Shown here: piece by piece, positions 28,154 through 36,522 of the stretch
How positions within the stretch are numbered: the stretch's first letter is position 1
How the letters are laid out: every line of letters begins with the position of its first letter
Assembly: GCF_022869785.1 (NCBI RefSeq)
Contig: NZ_CP094997.1
Span: forward strand, 434,001 to 498,000
Length of the DNA stretch: 64,000 nt
From: Dyadobacter chenwenxiniae
GTDB taxonomy: Bacteria; Bacteroidota; Bacteroidia; Cytophagales; Spirosomataceae
Reading direction: 5' to 3'
Notes under the pieces: generated by a model
What the model was told of the DNA's origin: nothing
The model's database searches: none
What the model saw: only the letters and a program-made list of their open reading frames with translations
Translations under genes and position numbers: made by a program

Positions 28154-29632
28154 ATGAAAAAATATAACTTACTCATATTGGCGGCAATGCTTTTGACAGG
28201 CGCCGGCTGCAAGGATTATCTGGAAGAAGACACAACCGGCCTGTTATACGGAGAAAATGTGCTCTCCACACAAGACGGCCTCGAATCGGCGCTGACAGGC
28301 GCTTACAAAGGGCTGGGATCGCAATGGTCCTACGGATTTATTCACCCTGGGGCGCAGGCGGCAATGCTGGGCGGCGACGATGTGACCACCCACCCGGCCA
28401 GTAACAAGGCCGACTGGCGGGAATTCGACCAGTTCAATCCGTCAACGACCAACCAGCGTTCCAATGCCGTTTACACAGGCTGCTACAAGGCCATTCAGGG
28501 AGCAAATAACGTGATTAATAATTGGGAAAAAACGGTTGGAACAAAAGCAACGATCGACATTATCGTGGGTGAAGCACATTTTATCCGTGCGTTTTCTTAC
28601 TATTGGCTCGTTCGATTTTATGGCAACATTCCGCTCATCACAGCCGGTGAATATTCGGACGATCTGTTAACTGTTGGTAAGTCCACGCCCCAGCAGGTTT
28701 ACGATCTGATCATTGCCGATTTAAAGATCGCAGAGACGAATTTGCCTGATACAAAACGCGATCCGGGCCGCGCAAACAAAGGTGCTGCCAAAGCGTTTCT
28801 GGCAGATGTCTATCTGACAATGGCTGGCTGGCCTTTGAAACAAACAGATAAATATGACCTCGCTGCAGCCAAAGCCAAAGAAGTGATTGATAACCGTGCA
28901 TTGTACGGTTTTGAGCTTTTGCCCACATTTGCAGCCGTTTTTGAAAATGATCCTGCATCCGCCGGGACAAGGGAAGCTGTTTTCCAGATCAGCGGATTCG
29001 CAGCCGGAAGCGGAACGGCCAATGCAACTTATGGAAACACCACCATGCCGGGTGAAGAAGGTGGCTGGGATGATATGTTTGCCGAGCTTAATTTCTTCCG
29101 CGATTTCCCTGCCGGGCCGAGAAAAGACGCCACATTCCGCACCGAGTTCGGATTGGGAGCCACCAAAATTCCCTGGCAGAGCAGCCTTACCAAGCATCCT
29201 TATTATCAAAAATGGTATATCAAAGGCAACATTGTGACTTCAAGCATTTCGCTGCCGTCTGTGATGATGCGTTATGCGCACGTGCTGACGGTTTACGCGG
29301 AGGCAAAAGCGCGCGGAACCGGCGGGCCGGACAAGGCTGCTTATGATGCTTTGAACCAGGTTCGCCTGCGTGCTCTTCCTGCGGGAACTAAGCCGTTGGC
29401 GGTAGGAAGCCTTAATGCTGTTCAATTTGCGGATGCCGTTGTGCAGGAACGCGCTTGGGAATTTGCCTGCGAAAGGACGCGCTGGTTTGACCTGGTGAGG
29501 TTGGAAAAAGTGGAGGAGGCCAATGCAAAGAAAAGTCCGGACGATTTGCAGCCGATCAAACCGATCACAAAAGCCAATTACTTGCTGCCGCTGCCTTACA
29601 CGGACACGTCGATTAACCCGAATTTGAATTAA
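28154..29632 (+). CDS. SusD/RagB-family surface lipoprotein 2
   Basis: 492 residues from the ATG at 28154 (a longer frame overlaps SusC 2 and is not used). A lipoprotein signal ends in LLTGAGC (Cys18), then the SusD fold begins DYLEEDTTGLLYGEN, with typical helices such as EAHFIRAFSYYWLVRFYGNIPLI and the C-terminal RWFDLVR. It is the surface partner of SusC 2. Its last codons (TSINPNLN) are repeated 162 bp downstream in a tandem duplication. Confidence 0.93.
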   Translation: MKKYNLLILAAMLLTGAGCKDYLEEDTTGLLYGENVLSTQDGLESALTGAYKGLGSQWSYGFIHPGAQAAMLGGDDVTTHPASNKADWREFDQFNPSTTNQRSNAVYTGCYKAIQGANNVINNWEKTVGTKATIDIIVGEAHFIRAFSYYWLVRFYGNIPLITAGEYSDDLLTVGKSTPQQVYDLIIADLKIAETNLPDTKRDPGRANKGAAKAFLADVYLTMAGWPLKQTDKYDLAAAKAKEVIDNRALYGFELLPTFAAVFENDPASAGTREAVFQISGFAAGSGTANATYGNTTMPGEEGGWDDMFAELNFFRDFPAGPRKDATFRTEFGLGATKIPWQSSLTKHPYYQKWYIKGNIVTSSISLPSVMMRYAHVLTVYAEAKARGTGGPDKAAYDALNQVRLRALPAGTKPLAVGSLNAVQFADAVVQERAWEFACERTRWFDLVRLEKVEEANAKKSPDDLQPIKPITKANYLLPLPYTDTSINPNLN

Positions 29633-29665
29633 CAAAGCGCACATAGCCGCCCAATTTTTAAGAAA

Positions 29666-29794
29666 ATGACCCGAAACGCTGCAAAATATCTAAGTGTTCT
29701 TTTGGTAATAATTCTTTTTTGCAGGATGAGACTTTCCAGGTTTTCAAAACCTGGAAAGTCTTCGCCGACGTCGATTAACCCGAATTTAAATTAA
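29666..29794 (+). pseudogene. Duplicated 5' stub of the PQQ dehydrogenase gene
   Basis: A 42-codon frame made by the tandem duplication: a copy of the signal peptide (MTRNAAKYL, then a hydrophobic run and Cys19), the palindrome-coded RLSRFSKPGKS, and then a second copy of the SusD C-terminus (TSINPNLN). It is a by-product of the duplication rather than a gene with a known role, though it could be translated. Confidence 0.6.
29729..29761 (+). repeat. 33-bp palindromic element, copy B
   Basis: A palindrome starting AGACTTTCCAGGTTTT around one central base, identical to copy C at 29892 and similar to copy A at 23731. It lies in the first unit of the tandem duplication. Confidence 0.82.
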
Positions 29795-29828
29795 ACAAAG
29801 CGCCTGCCAGCGCCCAATTATTGATAAA

Positions 29829-32045
29829 ATGACCCGAAATGCTGCAAAATATCTGATTTTTTTGTTGGTAGTAATTCTTTTTTGCGGGATGAGACTTTCC
29901 AGGTTTTCAAAACCTGGAAAGTCTACGGACCCGGATGCGGATTGGCCCGTATATGGCGGTAACAACGGCGGAAGCCGCTACTCCACGCTCGCGCAGATCA
30001 ACAAAGACAATGTTAAAAACCTGCAATTGGCCTGGTCGTACGACACGGGCGAAAACAAGGATCAGCAGCAGCGCAGCGGGGACATGCAATGTCAGCCCAT
30101 CGTGATCAATGGCATTATGTACGGCACCACGCCGCGATTGAAAGTGTTTGCCATTGAGGCAGCAACGGGCAAAGAAATCTGGAAATTCGATCCCTATGCT
30201 GACCCTAATGTGCGGCCGAGATTCCATCCCGTGCGCGGTGTGGTTTACTGGCAGGATGGCAATGACAAACGCATTTTATACACAGCCGGCTCCACATTAT
30301 ATGCCATTAATGCAGATAATGGGCAGTTGGTAAAAGAATTTGGTAAAAACGGTGAAGTCGATTTTCACGAAGGACTGGGTGATAAAGAGACTTACGGTTA
30401 TGACGTTAACAATTTCAACATTCGCTCCACGACGCCCGGCGTTATTTACAAAAACTTACTCATCACCGGTTCGTCCGTTTCCGAAGGCGGCGACGCATTA
30501 CCAGGCCACATTCGCGCATTCGACGTGCGCACGGGCAAGCTAGCCTGGGTTTTCAGGACCATCCCGCTTCCGGGAGAATATGGTTACGAAACGTGGTCAA
30601 AAGATTCGTATAAAAAGCTCGGCGGAGCCAATTGCTGGGCTGGAATGGTGATTGACGAAAAACGCGGAACTGTGTTTCTGGGAACAGGTTCGCCATCTGT
30701 GGATTTTTATGGAGGCGCAAGAAAAGGGGCCAACCTGTTTGCCAATTGCGTCATTGCACTCGATGCGGCAACCGGCAAGCGCAGATGGCATTTCCAGACC
30801 GTTCACCACGATCTGTGGGACCGCGACATTCCCTGTCCGCCAAACCTGATTACCGTAAAAAGCAAAGGCAAAACCGTAGAAGCCGTAGCGCAGGCAACCA
30901 AAGACGGCCTCATTTTCCTTTTCGACCGCGACACAGGCAAACCATTATTTGATGTAAAAGAAATTCCTGCACCTACAACCAACGCATTACCCGGCGAGCA
31001 TCCCTGGCCTACGCAGCCCGTTCCCGTAAAACCAGCGCCATTCGCAAACCAGACATTAACAGAAGCTGACATCACAACCCGCACACCCGAAGCACACGCC
31101 TACGTGCTCGACAGGTTTACAAACAGCATTAAAGGCCCCAAAAACCTGCCGCCCACATTGGAAGGAAGCCTGCTTTACGGCATAGGTGGCGGGGCAGAGT
31201 GGGGCGGAGCCGCCGCCGATCCGAACGGCATCATGTATGTAAATGCCAATAACATGCTTTGGTGGCTTAAAATGCGTGACGCAAAAGAAAAGTCCGACGG
31301 AAAAGCGCTTTCAAAAGGCAATGTTTTATTCAACACAAACTGCGCCGCCTGCCACGCCACCGACGGCAAAAGTGCCCCGGCAACTGCTGGAACGCAAGCA
31401 TACCCATCCTTGAAAGACATTGGAAAGAGAATGAACAGCGCGCAAATTGGCTCGCTCTTGGAAACCGGCCGCAACAGGATGCCATCGTTCCAGCACATTC
31501 CGAAAGCGGACCGCGAAGAGCTCATCAATTTCCTGCTAAACATGGAAACAAAACCAGCGGCTAACGACATTCACGCTGTTTCGGACATTCAAAAAACCAT
31601 CGCAGATTTCCCGCATGCACCGCCTTACATCAACAACGGCAACATTCAATTCCGCGACCAGGACAATTATCCAGCCATCAAACCCCCCTGGGGAACATTA
31701 AATGCCATCGACCTCAACACCGGAGAATATCTCTGGAAAGTCACACTAGGCGAATATCCTGAATTAACAAAGCAGGGAATCCCGCCGACAGGCACAGAAA
31801 ATCACGGAGGTCCCATCGTCACGGCTGGCGGTTTGCTATTCATCGCCGCCACTTATGACGAAAAGTTAAGAGCATTCGACACGAAAACAGGAAAGGTTAT
31901 ATGGGAATACAAATTACCCGCCGGAGGCTTCGCCACACCGATCACCTATATGGTTAACGGCAAGCAATACATCGCCATTGCAGCCGGCGGAGCGCGTTAC
32001 GGGTTAAAAGCGGGCGGAACGTACGTTGCGTTTGCCCTGCCGTAA
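29829..32045 (+). CDS. PQQ-dependent dehydrogenase with embedded cytochrome c domain
   Basis: A 738-residue exported quinoprotein of the glucose/quinate dehydrogenase type. After a signal peptide with a possible lipid-anchor Cys19, the propeller begins DWPVYGGNNGGSRYS. Typical repeats follow (AFDVRTGKLAWVF, ALDAATGKRRWHFQ, VHHDLWDRDIP). A cytochrome c domain is inserted near residues 495-570 with heme site CAACH (Cys505-His509) and a likely axial Met in RNRMPSF. The propeller then resumes (GTENHGGPIVTAGG) and ends normally. It should oxidise a sugar outside the cytoplasm and pass electrons to the heme. Eleven residues after the signal peptide are encoded by the 33-bp palindrome. PQQ synthesis genes are not in the window. 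Confidence 0.92.
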   Translation: MTRNAAKYLIFLLVVILFCGMRLSRFSKPGKSTDPDADWPVYGGNNGGSRYSTLAQINKDNVKNLQLAWSYDTGENKDQQQRSGDMQCQPIVINGIMYGTTPRLKVFAIEAATGKEIWKFDPYADPNVRPRFHPVRGVVYWQDGNDKRILYTAGSTLYAINADNGQLVKEFGKNGEVDFHEGLGDKETYGYDVNNFNIRSTTPGVIYKNLLITGSSVSEGGDALPGHIRAFDVRTGKLAWVFRTIPLPGEYGYETWSKDSYKKLGGANCWAGMVIDEKRGTVFLGTGSPSVDFYGGARKGANLFANCVIALDAATGKRRWHFQTVHHDLWDRDIPCPPNLITVKSKGKTVEAVAQATKDGLIFLFDRDTGKPLFDVKEIPAPTTNALPGEHPWPTQPVPVKPAPFANQTLTEADITTRTPEAHAYVLDRFTNSIKGPKNLPPTLEGSLLYGIGGGAEWGGAAADPNGIMYVNANNMLWWLKMRDAKEKSDGKALSKGNVLFNTNCAACHATDGKSAPATAGTQAYPSLKDIGKRMNSAQIGSLLETGRNRMPSFQHIPKADREELINFLLNMETKPAANDIHAVSDIQKTIADFPHAPPYINNGNIQFRDQDNYPAIKPPWGTLNAIDLNTGEYLWKVTLGEYPELTKQGIPPTGTENHGGPIVTAGGLLFIAATYDEKLRAFDTKTGKVIWEYKLPAGGFATPITYMVNGKQYIAIAAGGARYGLKAGGTYVAFALP
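29892..29924 (+). repeat. 33-bp palindromic element inside a coding region, copy C
   Basis: Exactly 11 codons (RLSRFSKPGKS) in frame, just after the signal peptide of the PQQ dehydrogenase. Its length is a multiple of three, so the gene stays open. Confidence 0.8.
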
Positions 32046-32103
32046 GGGAAGGGAACCTGCCCTGTCAGCCAAAGCGGTCGCAGGAATGGGCTCGACGCCT
32101 CTT

Positions 32104-32129
32104 TTTTGTCAGCCTGAGCGGAGTCGAAG
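32104..32129 (+). repeat. Dispersed REP-like sequence
   Basis: TGTCAGCCTGAGCGGAGTCG followed by AAGGC resembles a short repeat found many times in other genomes (a TGAGCGGAGTCGAAGG core). Only one copy is seen in this window, so this rests on recollection. Confidence 0.4.
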
Positions 32130-32182
32130 GCACGTCCAGGACGCCACCCAAGCCCCTATGCCTTTTGCTGCATAGTCATTTA

Positions 32183-32190
32183 TAAATTTG
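32183..32190 (+). promoter_or_regulatory. Candidate promoter -7 box of dgoK operon
   Basis: TAAATTTG matches TAnnTTTG, with TTTTG 15 bp upstream (32163-32167). It is 15 bp before the dgoK ATG and could drive dgoK-dgoA-transporter separately from the upstream genes. Confidence 0.45.
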
Positions 32191-32205
32191 TAAACCTAAC
32201 AAAAA

Positions 32206-33213
32206 ATGAACAAACACCTTCTCTGCTGCGACTGGGGAACGACGTCTTTCCGGCTACAATTAATCAGCCGGGAGGACCATAAAATAATAGCCGAACTCAC
32301 CTCCCAAAACGGAATCGGCCAAACTTATGACCTATGGAAACAAAGCGAGTCAAGCCAAATCGAACGCGCAGCATTCTTCAAACAACAATTAAGAAATCAA
32401 ACAGAGACGTTATCGGCCAAAGTCGGCCTTAATTTGGATAACATTACAATCCTAATATCCGGCATGGCCTCGTCCTCTATCGGCATGCAGGAAATTCCTT
32501 ATGCACAGCTCCCGTTTGGTTTGGATGGGGGGGATGTTTTAGTCAAATATCATGAAGCAGATCAGGTTTTGTCCAATGACATAATGTTGTTTTCAGGCGT
32601 CAGAAGCAGTCGGGATGTGATGCGGGGTGAGGAGACGCAGTTGATTGGGTTGGCGGAAATGGTTGATCTTTCGGGTGTTAAGGATGCGATTTTTGTGCTT
32701 CCCGGGACGCATTCCAAGCATTTATATGTCAGAAACGGCGTGTTGGTTGATTTTAAAACTTATATGACGGGCGAGGTTTTTAATGTGATGGCCAATCATA
32801 GCATTTTAAAAGACTCATTAACAGTGGGTTCGAATGAGCAGATCAGTGCTTTGGAATGGGCGGCTTTTGAAGTAGGAATTAAAGAATCGGAGCATGCCGA
32901 GATTTTAAATGCATTATTTACAGTAAGGACGAGGCAACTTTTTGATTTATTTAATAAAAAACAAAATGCAATGTATTTGAGCGGTGTACTAATTGGCTCG
33001 GAACTGCGGCAATTAAAGCGTGAAGCAAACTGGCAGCTCGTTCTTTGCAGCGGCCAGAATCTGCATGCACTATATAAGAAAGCTATCGAAACGCTGCAAC
33101 TTGGCGAGCGCGCCATCATTGTGCCGCCCGACATGGTGGACAATGCAGCCACGGCCGGACAGATCAAAATATTCGAATTTCAGAACTTACTATTGAACAA
33201 AATAAACTTATGA
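32206..33213 (+). CDS. dgoK: 2-keto-3-deoxygalactonate kinase
   Basis: A 335-residue cytosolic sugar kinase of the DgoK family. The N-terminal CCDWGTTSFRLQL is the phosphate-binding start, LISGMASSSIGMQEIPYAQLPF and VLPGTHSKHLYV are family blocks, and YLSGVLIGSEL is near the end. It phosphorylates 2-keto-3-deoxygalactonate to the 6-phosphate. The aldolase gene overlaps its last 4 bases, which indicates tight coupling. With dgoA and a galactonate dehydratase in the same locus it completes the DeLey-Doudoroff route. Confidence 0.93.
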   Translation: MNKHLLCCDWGTTSFRLQLISREDHKIIAELTSQNGIGQTYDLWKQSESSQIERAAFFKQQLRNQTETLSAKVGLNLDNITILISGMASSSIGMQEIPYAQLPFGLDGGDVLVKYHEADQVLSNDIMLFSGVRSSRDVMRGEETQLIGLAEMVDLSGVKDAIFVLPGTHSKHLYVRNGVLVDFKTYMTGEVFNVMANHSILKDSLTVGSNEQISALEWAAFEVGIKESEHAEILNALFTVRTRQLFDLFNKKQNAMYLSGVLIGSELRQLKREANWQLVLCSGQNLHALYKKAIETLQLGERAIIVPPDMVDNAATAGQIKIFEFQNLLLNKINL

Positions 33214-33848
33214 GTGAGCGTACATTTTCCTGGGAACTGTTTAACAAAGCGCCTCTGGTGGGCATTATCCGCAATATTTCACCTGACGACGTGAGAAAAA
33301 TCCTGCCTATTTACCGCCAGGCAGGACTGACAACCATTGAAATCACTATGAACACGCCCGGCGCTGCGGAAATGATCCGGCTCGCATTGGAAACAGAGGG
33401 AGAAGGGCTGAATATCGGTGCAGGAACCGTTTGCACGAAAGATGATCTGGAAATAGCATTGGAAGCTGGTGCTCAGTTTATTGTCACGCCGATCATCAAT
33501 AAAAAAGTGATCAAATCGTGCGTAAAAAAGAAGGTGCCTATTTTTCCCGGCGCATTCACCCCAACCGAGATTTATAATGCGTGGACGCTAGGCGCGACCA
33601 TGGTAAAAATCTATCCCGCAACCTCGCTCGGTCCGGAATATATTAAAGATCTCAAAGCGCCAATGAACCAGCTCAAACTGCTTCCAACCGGCGGCGTTGG
33701 CTTGGAAAATATGGCGGCATTTCTGAAAGCCGGAGCCAATGGCCTCGGGGTAGGAGGGCAATTATTTGACAAAAAATTAATTCAAGATCAGGATTGGGAT
33801 GGCTTGAAAGCACATTTCCTTCAATTCAAAAGCAAACTCGCTTTGTAA
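33210..33848 (+). CDS. dgoA: 2-keto-3-deoxy-6-phosphogalactonate (KDPG-type) aldolase
   Basis: A 212-residue class I aldolase. It has the Schiff-base Lys133 in MVKIYPA, Glu44 in IEITMN, and the phosphate-binding LPTGGVGLEN. It cleaves the 2-keto-3-deoxy-6-phospho-sugar acid to pyruvate and glyceraldehyde-3-phosphate. The start overlaps the dgoK stop by 4 bases and the stop overlaps the transporter start by 1 base, so the three genes form one translation-coupled operon. Activity on the galacto or gluco epimer cannot be told from sequence alone; the neighbours favour galacto. Confidence 0.92.
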   Translation: MSERTFSWELFNKAPLVGIIRNISPDDVRKILPIYRQAGLTTIEITMNTPGAAEMIRLALETEGEGLNIGAGTVCTKDDLEIALEAGAQFIVTPIINKKVIKSCVKKKVPIFPGAFTPTEIYNAWTLGATMVKIYPATSLGPEYIKDLKAPMNQLKLLPTGGVGLENMAAFLKAGANGLGVGGQLFDKKLIQDQDWDGLKAHFLQFKSKLAL

Positions 33849-35146
33849 TGCTGAACAAAACCAAGAATTACCGCTGGCTCATCGTCGTGCTGCTTTTCAC
33901 CGCTACGACTATCAATTATCTCGATCGGCAGATCATTGGTTTGCTCAAACCCATTCTTGAAAAAGAATTTGCGTGGACAGAAACGGATTTTGCGCGAATC
34001 GTGATGGCTTTCACGGCTGCTTATGCAGTGGGATTGTTACTGTTTGGCTGGCTGATTGATAAGATCGGGACAAAAATGGGTTATTCAATCACGATTGTTT
34101 TTTGGAGCATTGCCGGGATGTTGCACGCCGTTGCCGGGAGCGCATTCGGTTTTGGATTAGCGCGGGTGGGGCTTGGTTTGGGTGAGGCAGGGAATTATCC
34201 GGCGGCCGTTAAGACGGTTGCAGAATGGTTTCCCAAGAAAGAGCGTGCTTTGGCGACAGGTCTTTTTAATGCCGGAACCAGCGTAGGCGTGGTGGTGGCA
34301 TTGATGCTTGTGCCTTGGATATTAAGTCATTACGGCTGGCAGGAAGTGTTCTGGATTACAGGGGCGCTAGGTTTCGTGTGGCTGGTTTTCTGGCTGATTT
34401 ACTACGACATTCCTGCCCAGCAAAAGCGCCTCAGCGCCGCAGAATTGCAATACATTGTGAGTGGTCAGGATCAGGATGAACTTGACACCAAGAAACAGCC
34501 CGTGCAATGGATCAAACTTTTCACATTTCCGCAAACCTGGGCATACATTACGGGAAAGGGCCTTATTGACCCCATTTACTGGTTTTTCCTCTTCTGGTTA
34601 CCATCCTATTTTGCATCAACATTTAGCCTGGATCTCAAAAAAATAAGCCCGGAATTAATGCTGATTTATACCGCAACCACGATCGGCAGCATTGCCGGAG
34701 GCTATTTATCTTCCTGGCTCATCAAGAAGGGCTGGCCTACATTGAAAGCTCGAAAGGCCGTTTTACTCGCCTTCGCCGTCCTGGAATTATCTGTGATTCT
34801 GATTCAATTTGCAGACGACGTCTGGATCGCCGTTGGCTTAATCAGCTTCGCCGTAGCGCTTCACCAAGCCTGGGCAACGAACGTTTTCACCTTACCATCC
34901 GACCTTTTTCCGAAACAAGCCGTAAGCTCAGTGGTCGGCATCGGCGGTATGGCCGGGGCAGTTGGGGGGATCTTATTTCCAATCCTGATCGGGAATTTAT
35001 TGGATAGTTACAAAGCCGCCGGGAATTTGGAAGGAGGCTACAACATTATCTTCACCATATGCGGCTGCACTTATCTGATCGCCTGGCTCATCATTCATTT
35101 GCTGACGAGGACTGCGAAGGTTGTGGAGTTGGACGAGTTGCGGTGA
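33848..35146 (+). CDS. MFS transporter, sugar-acid (ExuT/DgoT-like)
   Basis: 432 residues and about 12 membrane segments, with the anion:cation symporter signature near the start (NYLDRQIIGLL) and GLGLGEAGNYPAAVKTVAEWFP, typical of hexuronate and galactonate transporters. The ATG shares a base with the aldolase stop (TAATG). It probably brings the sugar acid, or its 2-keto-3-deoxy product made outside, through the inner membrane. The last 12 codons are part of a 37-bp direct repeat that occurs again at 35528. Confidence 0.92.
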   Translation: MLNKTKNYRWLIVVLLFTATTINYLDRQIIGLLKPILEKEFAWTETDFARIVMAFTAAYAVGLLLFGWLIDKIGTKMGYSITIVFWSIAGMLHAVAGSAFGFGLARVGLGLGEAGNYPAAVKTVAEWFPKKERALATGLFNAGTSVGVVVALMLVPWILSHYGWQEVFWITGALGFVWLVFWLIYYDIPAQQKRLSAAELQYIVSGQDQDELDTKKQPVQWIKLFTFPQTWAYITGKGLIDPIYWFFLFWLPSYFASTFSLDLKKISPELMLIYTATTIGSIAGGYLSSWLIKKGWPTLKARKAVLLAFAVLELSVILIQFADDVWIAVGLISFAVALHQAWATNVFTLPSDLFPKQAVSSVVGIGGMAGAVGGILFPILIGNLLDSYKAAGNLEGGYNIIFTICGCTYLIAWLIIHLLTRTAKVVELDELR

Positions 35147-35219
35147 TGGGGCAACCATGCTCTGGGCTAAAATCCTGACGAAGCTTACGCGGCAAACTCT
35201 CGTCAAGCAAAATTTTCAT
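35091..35219 (-). pseudogene. Truncated VapC45/DUF5615-like toxin
   Basis: From an ATG at 35219, overlapping the stop of the DUF433 antitoxin, the frame reads MKILLDESLPRKLRQDF and SPEH, the usual start of DUF5615 PIN-like toxins. It then runs at once into sequence antisense to the end of the MFS gene and stops at 35091. Only about 21 of roughly 110 expected residues remain, ending near the first copy of the 37-bp repeat. It is probably non-functional. Confidence 0.72.
35112..35148 (+). repeat. 37-bp direct repeat, left copy
   Basis: The end of the MFS gene (CTGCGAAGGTTGTGGAGTTG and on, through the stop) is repeated exactly at 35528-35564. The pair encloses the broken DUF433/DUF5615 pair, with a 416-bp offset. 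Confidence 0.88.
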
Positions 35220-35445
35220 GTAATACTTTTTCAGTAGTCAATGTCTTTTTTGCCATTTCAAGGACGGTTAATGCGGCATCTTTTGTTACTGAAGGGAAAT
35301 CATCGAGAAATTCTGCAAGCGTTTCCCCACCCTCGATGTAATCAAAAAGGTTTTTAATTGGAACGCGCGTTCCAGCAAAAACTGGTGCTCCACTCATAAT
35401 TTCCGGGTCGATACTTACCTGTCCGAATTGCATGGCCTTAATCAT
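35203..35445 (-). CDS. DUF433 (VapB45-like) antitoxin
   Basis: An 80-residue protein with the DUF433 pattern: ISIDPEIMSGAPVFAGTRVPIKNL-type core (here VSIDPEIMSGAPVF then AGTRVPI), YIEGGETLAEFLDDFPSV, and a C-terminal tail that contacts the toxin. DUF433 proteins pair with DUF5615 toxins, and the start of such a toxin overlaps this stop codon. The toxin is cut short, so this is an orphan antitoxin, carried in a segment between 37-bp direct repeats. Confidence 0.88.
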   Translation of the reverse strand: MIKAMQFGQVSIDPEIMSGAPVFAGTRVPIKNLFDYIEGGETLAEFLDDFPSVTKDAALTVLEMAKKTLTTEKVLHENFA

Positions 35446-35527
35446 TGGTTCATTCGAATATACAAAAATTTACTGAATGCAGTGAGCGCTATTGCCCATC
35501 AAGGCGGCGAAGCTGATCTTTGAGCCG

Positions 35528-35564
35528 CTGCGAAGGTTGTGGAGTTGGACGAGTTGCGGTGATG
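35528..35564 (+). repeat. 37-bp direct repeat, right copy
   Basis: An exact copy of 35112-35148, here outside any gene. Confidence 0.88.
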
Positions 35565-35572
35565 ATAATGGT

Positions 35573-35935
35573 CTATTTCTTTCTGATTGTGGTTATACTC
35601 ATCCGCTCAATTTGGTACATCATAGTTTGAAACTCACGGCAAGGCGTAAGTAAATCGCCTGTTAGTACATAATCCCGTGATGTAGTTTTCGGACTTTTTG
35701 CCAATGTGGTATCCGCATCGCAAGCCACAGCAAAAACGCGACTTGTTGTATCCGCAGTTTCAAAAATCACATAATTGCCGCTGCCAACGTGGCTGGCATC
35801 CACATTCTCAAAATGCTTGTAAGGAGCACCGTTGCATCCGCAATTTATACCCGGCTCGGGATCTTTTTTGCATGAGATTGTGATAGCAAGAAAAAGCAAA
35901 AAAGTTATGGAAAGACCTGATCGCAATAGTCTCAT
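35573..35935 (-). CDS. Small lipoprotein of unknown function
   Basis: 120 residues from the ATG at 35935 (an upstream in-frame ATG at 35959 is less likely). The signal peptide runs MRLLRSGLSITFLLFLAIT with lipobox Cys22 (ITISC). The mature part has NCGCNGAPYKHFENV with paired cysteines and a C-terminal TPCREFQTMMYQI, suggesting a small disulfide-stabilised fold. No family is recognised. It lies right of the 37-bp repeat and may be native to the site. Confidence 0.72.
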   Translation of the reverse strand: MRLLRSGLSITFLLFLAITISCKKDPEPGINCGCNGAPYKHFENVDASHVGSGNYVIFETADTTSRVFAVACDADTTLAKSPKTTSRDYVLTGDLLTPCREFQTMMYQIERMSITTIRKK

Positions 35936-36060
35936 GATCGAAAGGTTAAAGTTCAACAAGTTACAAATTGAAAGACAAAATCCCAGGCTAATGGTTGTAA
36001 ATTGGGAACCTCAAAATCGAAGTCTGGGTTAACATTTTGACATCAGTTCCAATTCATTCC

Positions 36061-36513
36061 ATGATCCAACTTGTAAGAACCAACTCCGAACATCTTGATT
36101 TCATTGCGCTGATAAAATCTCTGGACGCTTATTTAGCGGTAACCGATGGCGATGAGCATGCTTTTTATAATCAATACAACAAAGTCGATATGATTAAACA
36201 TGTCGTTTTGGCTTATGAAAATGACGGTGCAATCGGCTGCGGGGCTATCAAAGCTTTTGGAGACGATGCGATGGAAGTGAAGCGGATGTTTGTTGCCGAA
36301 GCCGGCAGAAATAAGGGCGTGGCGACAACATTGTTGAAAGAGCTGGAAAGTTGGGCCGCAGAGCTCGGTTTTAAACGCTGCGTGCTCGAAACCGGCAAAC
36401 GCCAGGCAGAAGCGATTGCGCTTTATAAAAAGAATGATTACCAGGTGATTGAAAATTACGGCCAGTATATCGGGGTGGCGAACAGTGTTTGTTTTGAGAA
36501 GATGCTTGCTTAG
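36061..36513 (+). CDS. GNAT-family acetyltransferase
   Basis: 150 residues from the ATG at 36061. The acetyl-CoA site is seen as VAEAGRNKGVATTLLKELE (the R/Q-x-x-G-x-G/A signature) and the C-terminal strand as CVLETGKRQAEAIALYKKNDY. The acceptor is unknown. It is convergent with the HigA gene. Confidence 0.87.
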   Translation: MIQLVRTNSEHLDFIALIKSLDAYLAVTDGDEHAFYNQYNKVDMIKHVVLAYENDGAIGCGAIKAFGDDAMEVKRMFVAEAGRNKGVATTLLKELESWAAELGFKRCVLETGKRQAEAIALYKKNDYQVIENYGQYIGVANSVCFEKMLA

Positions 36514-36522
36514 GGCGGAATA

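Larger units (their letters stand above)
29609..29924 (+). repeat. Tandem duplication of about 162 bp at the SusD/PQQ junction
   Basis: The end of susD, the intergenic segment and the signal-peptide start of the next gene occur twice in a row (units from 29609 and 29771). The two ATGACCCGAAA starts are at 29666 and 29829. Both units end in the 33-bp palindrome. The copies have diverged by a number of bases, so the event is not recent. Confidence 0.85.
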
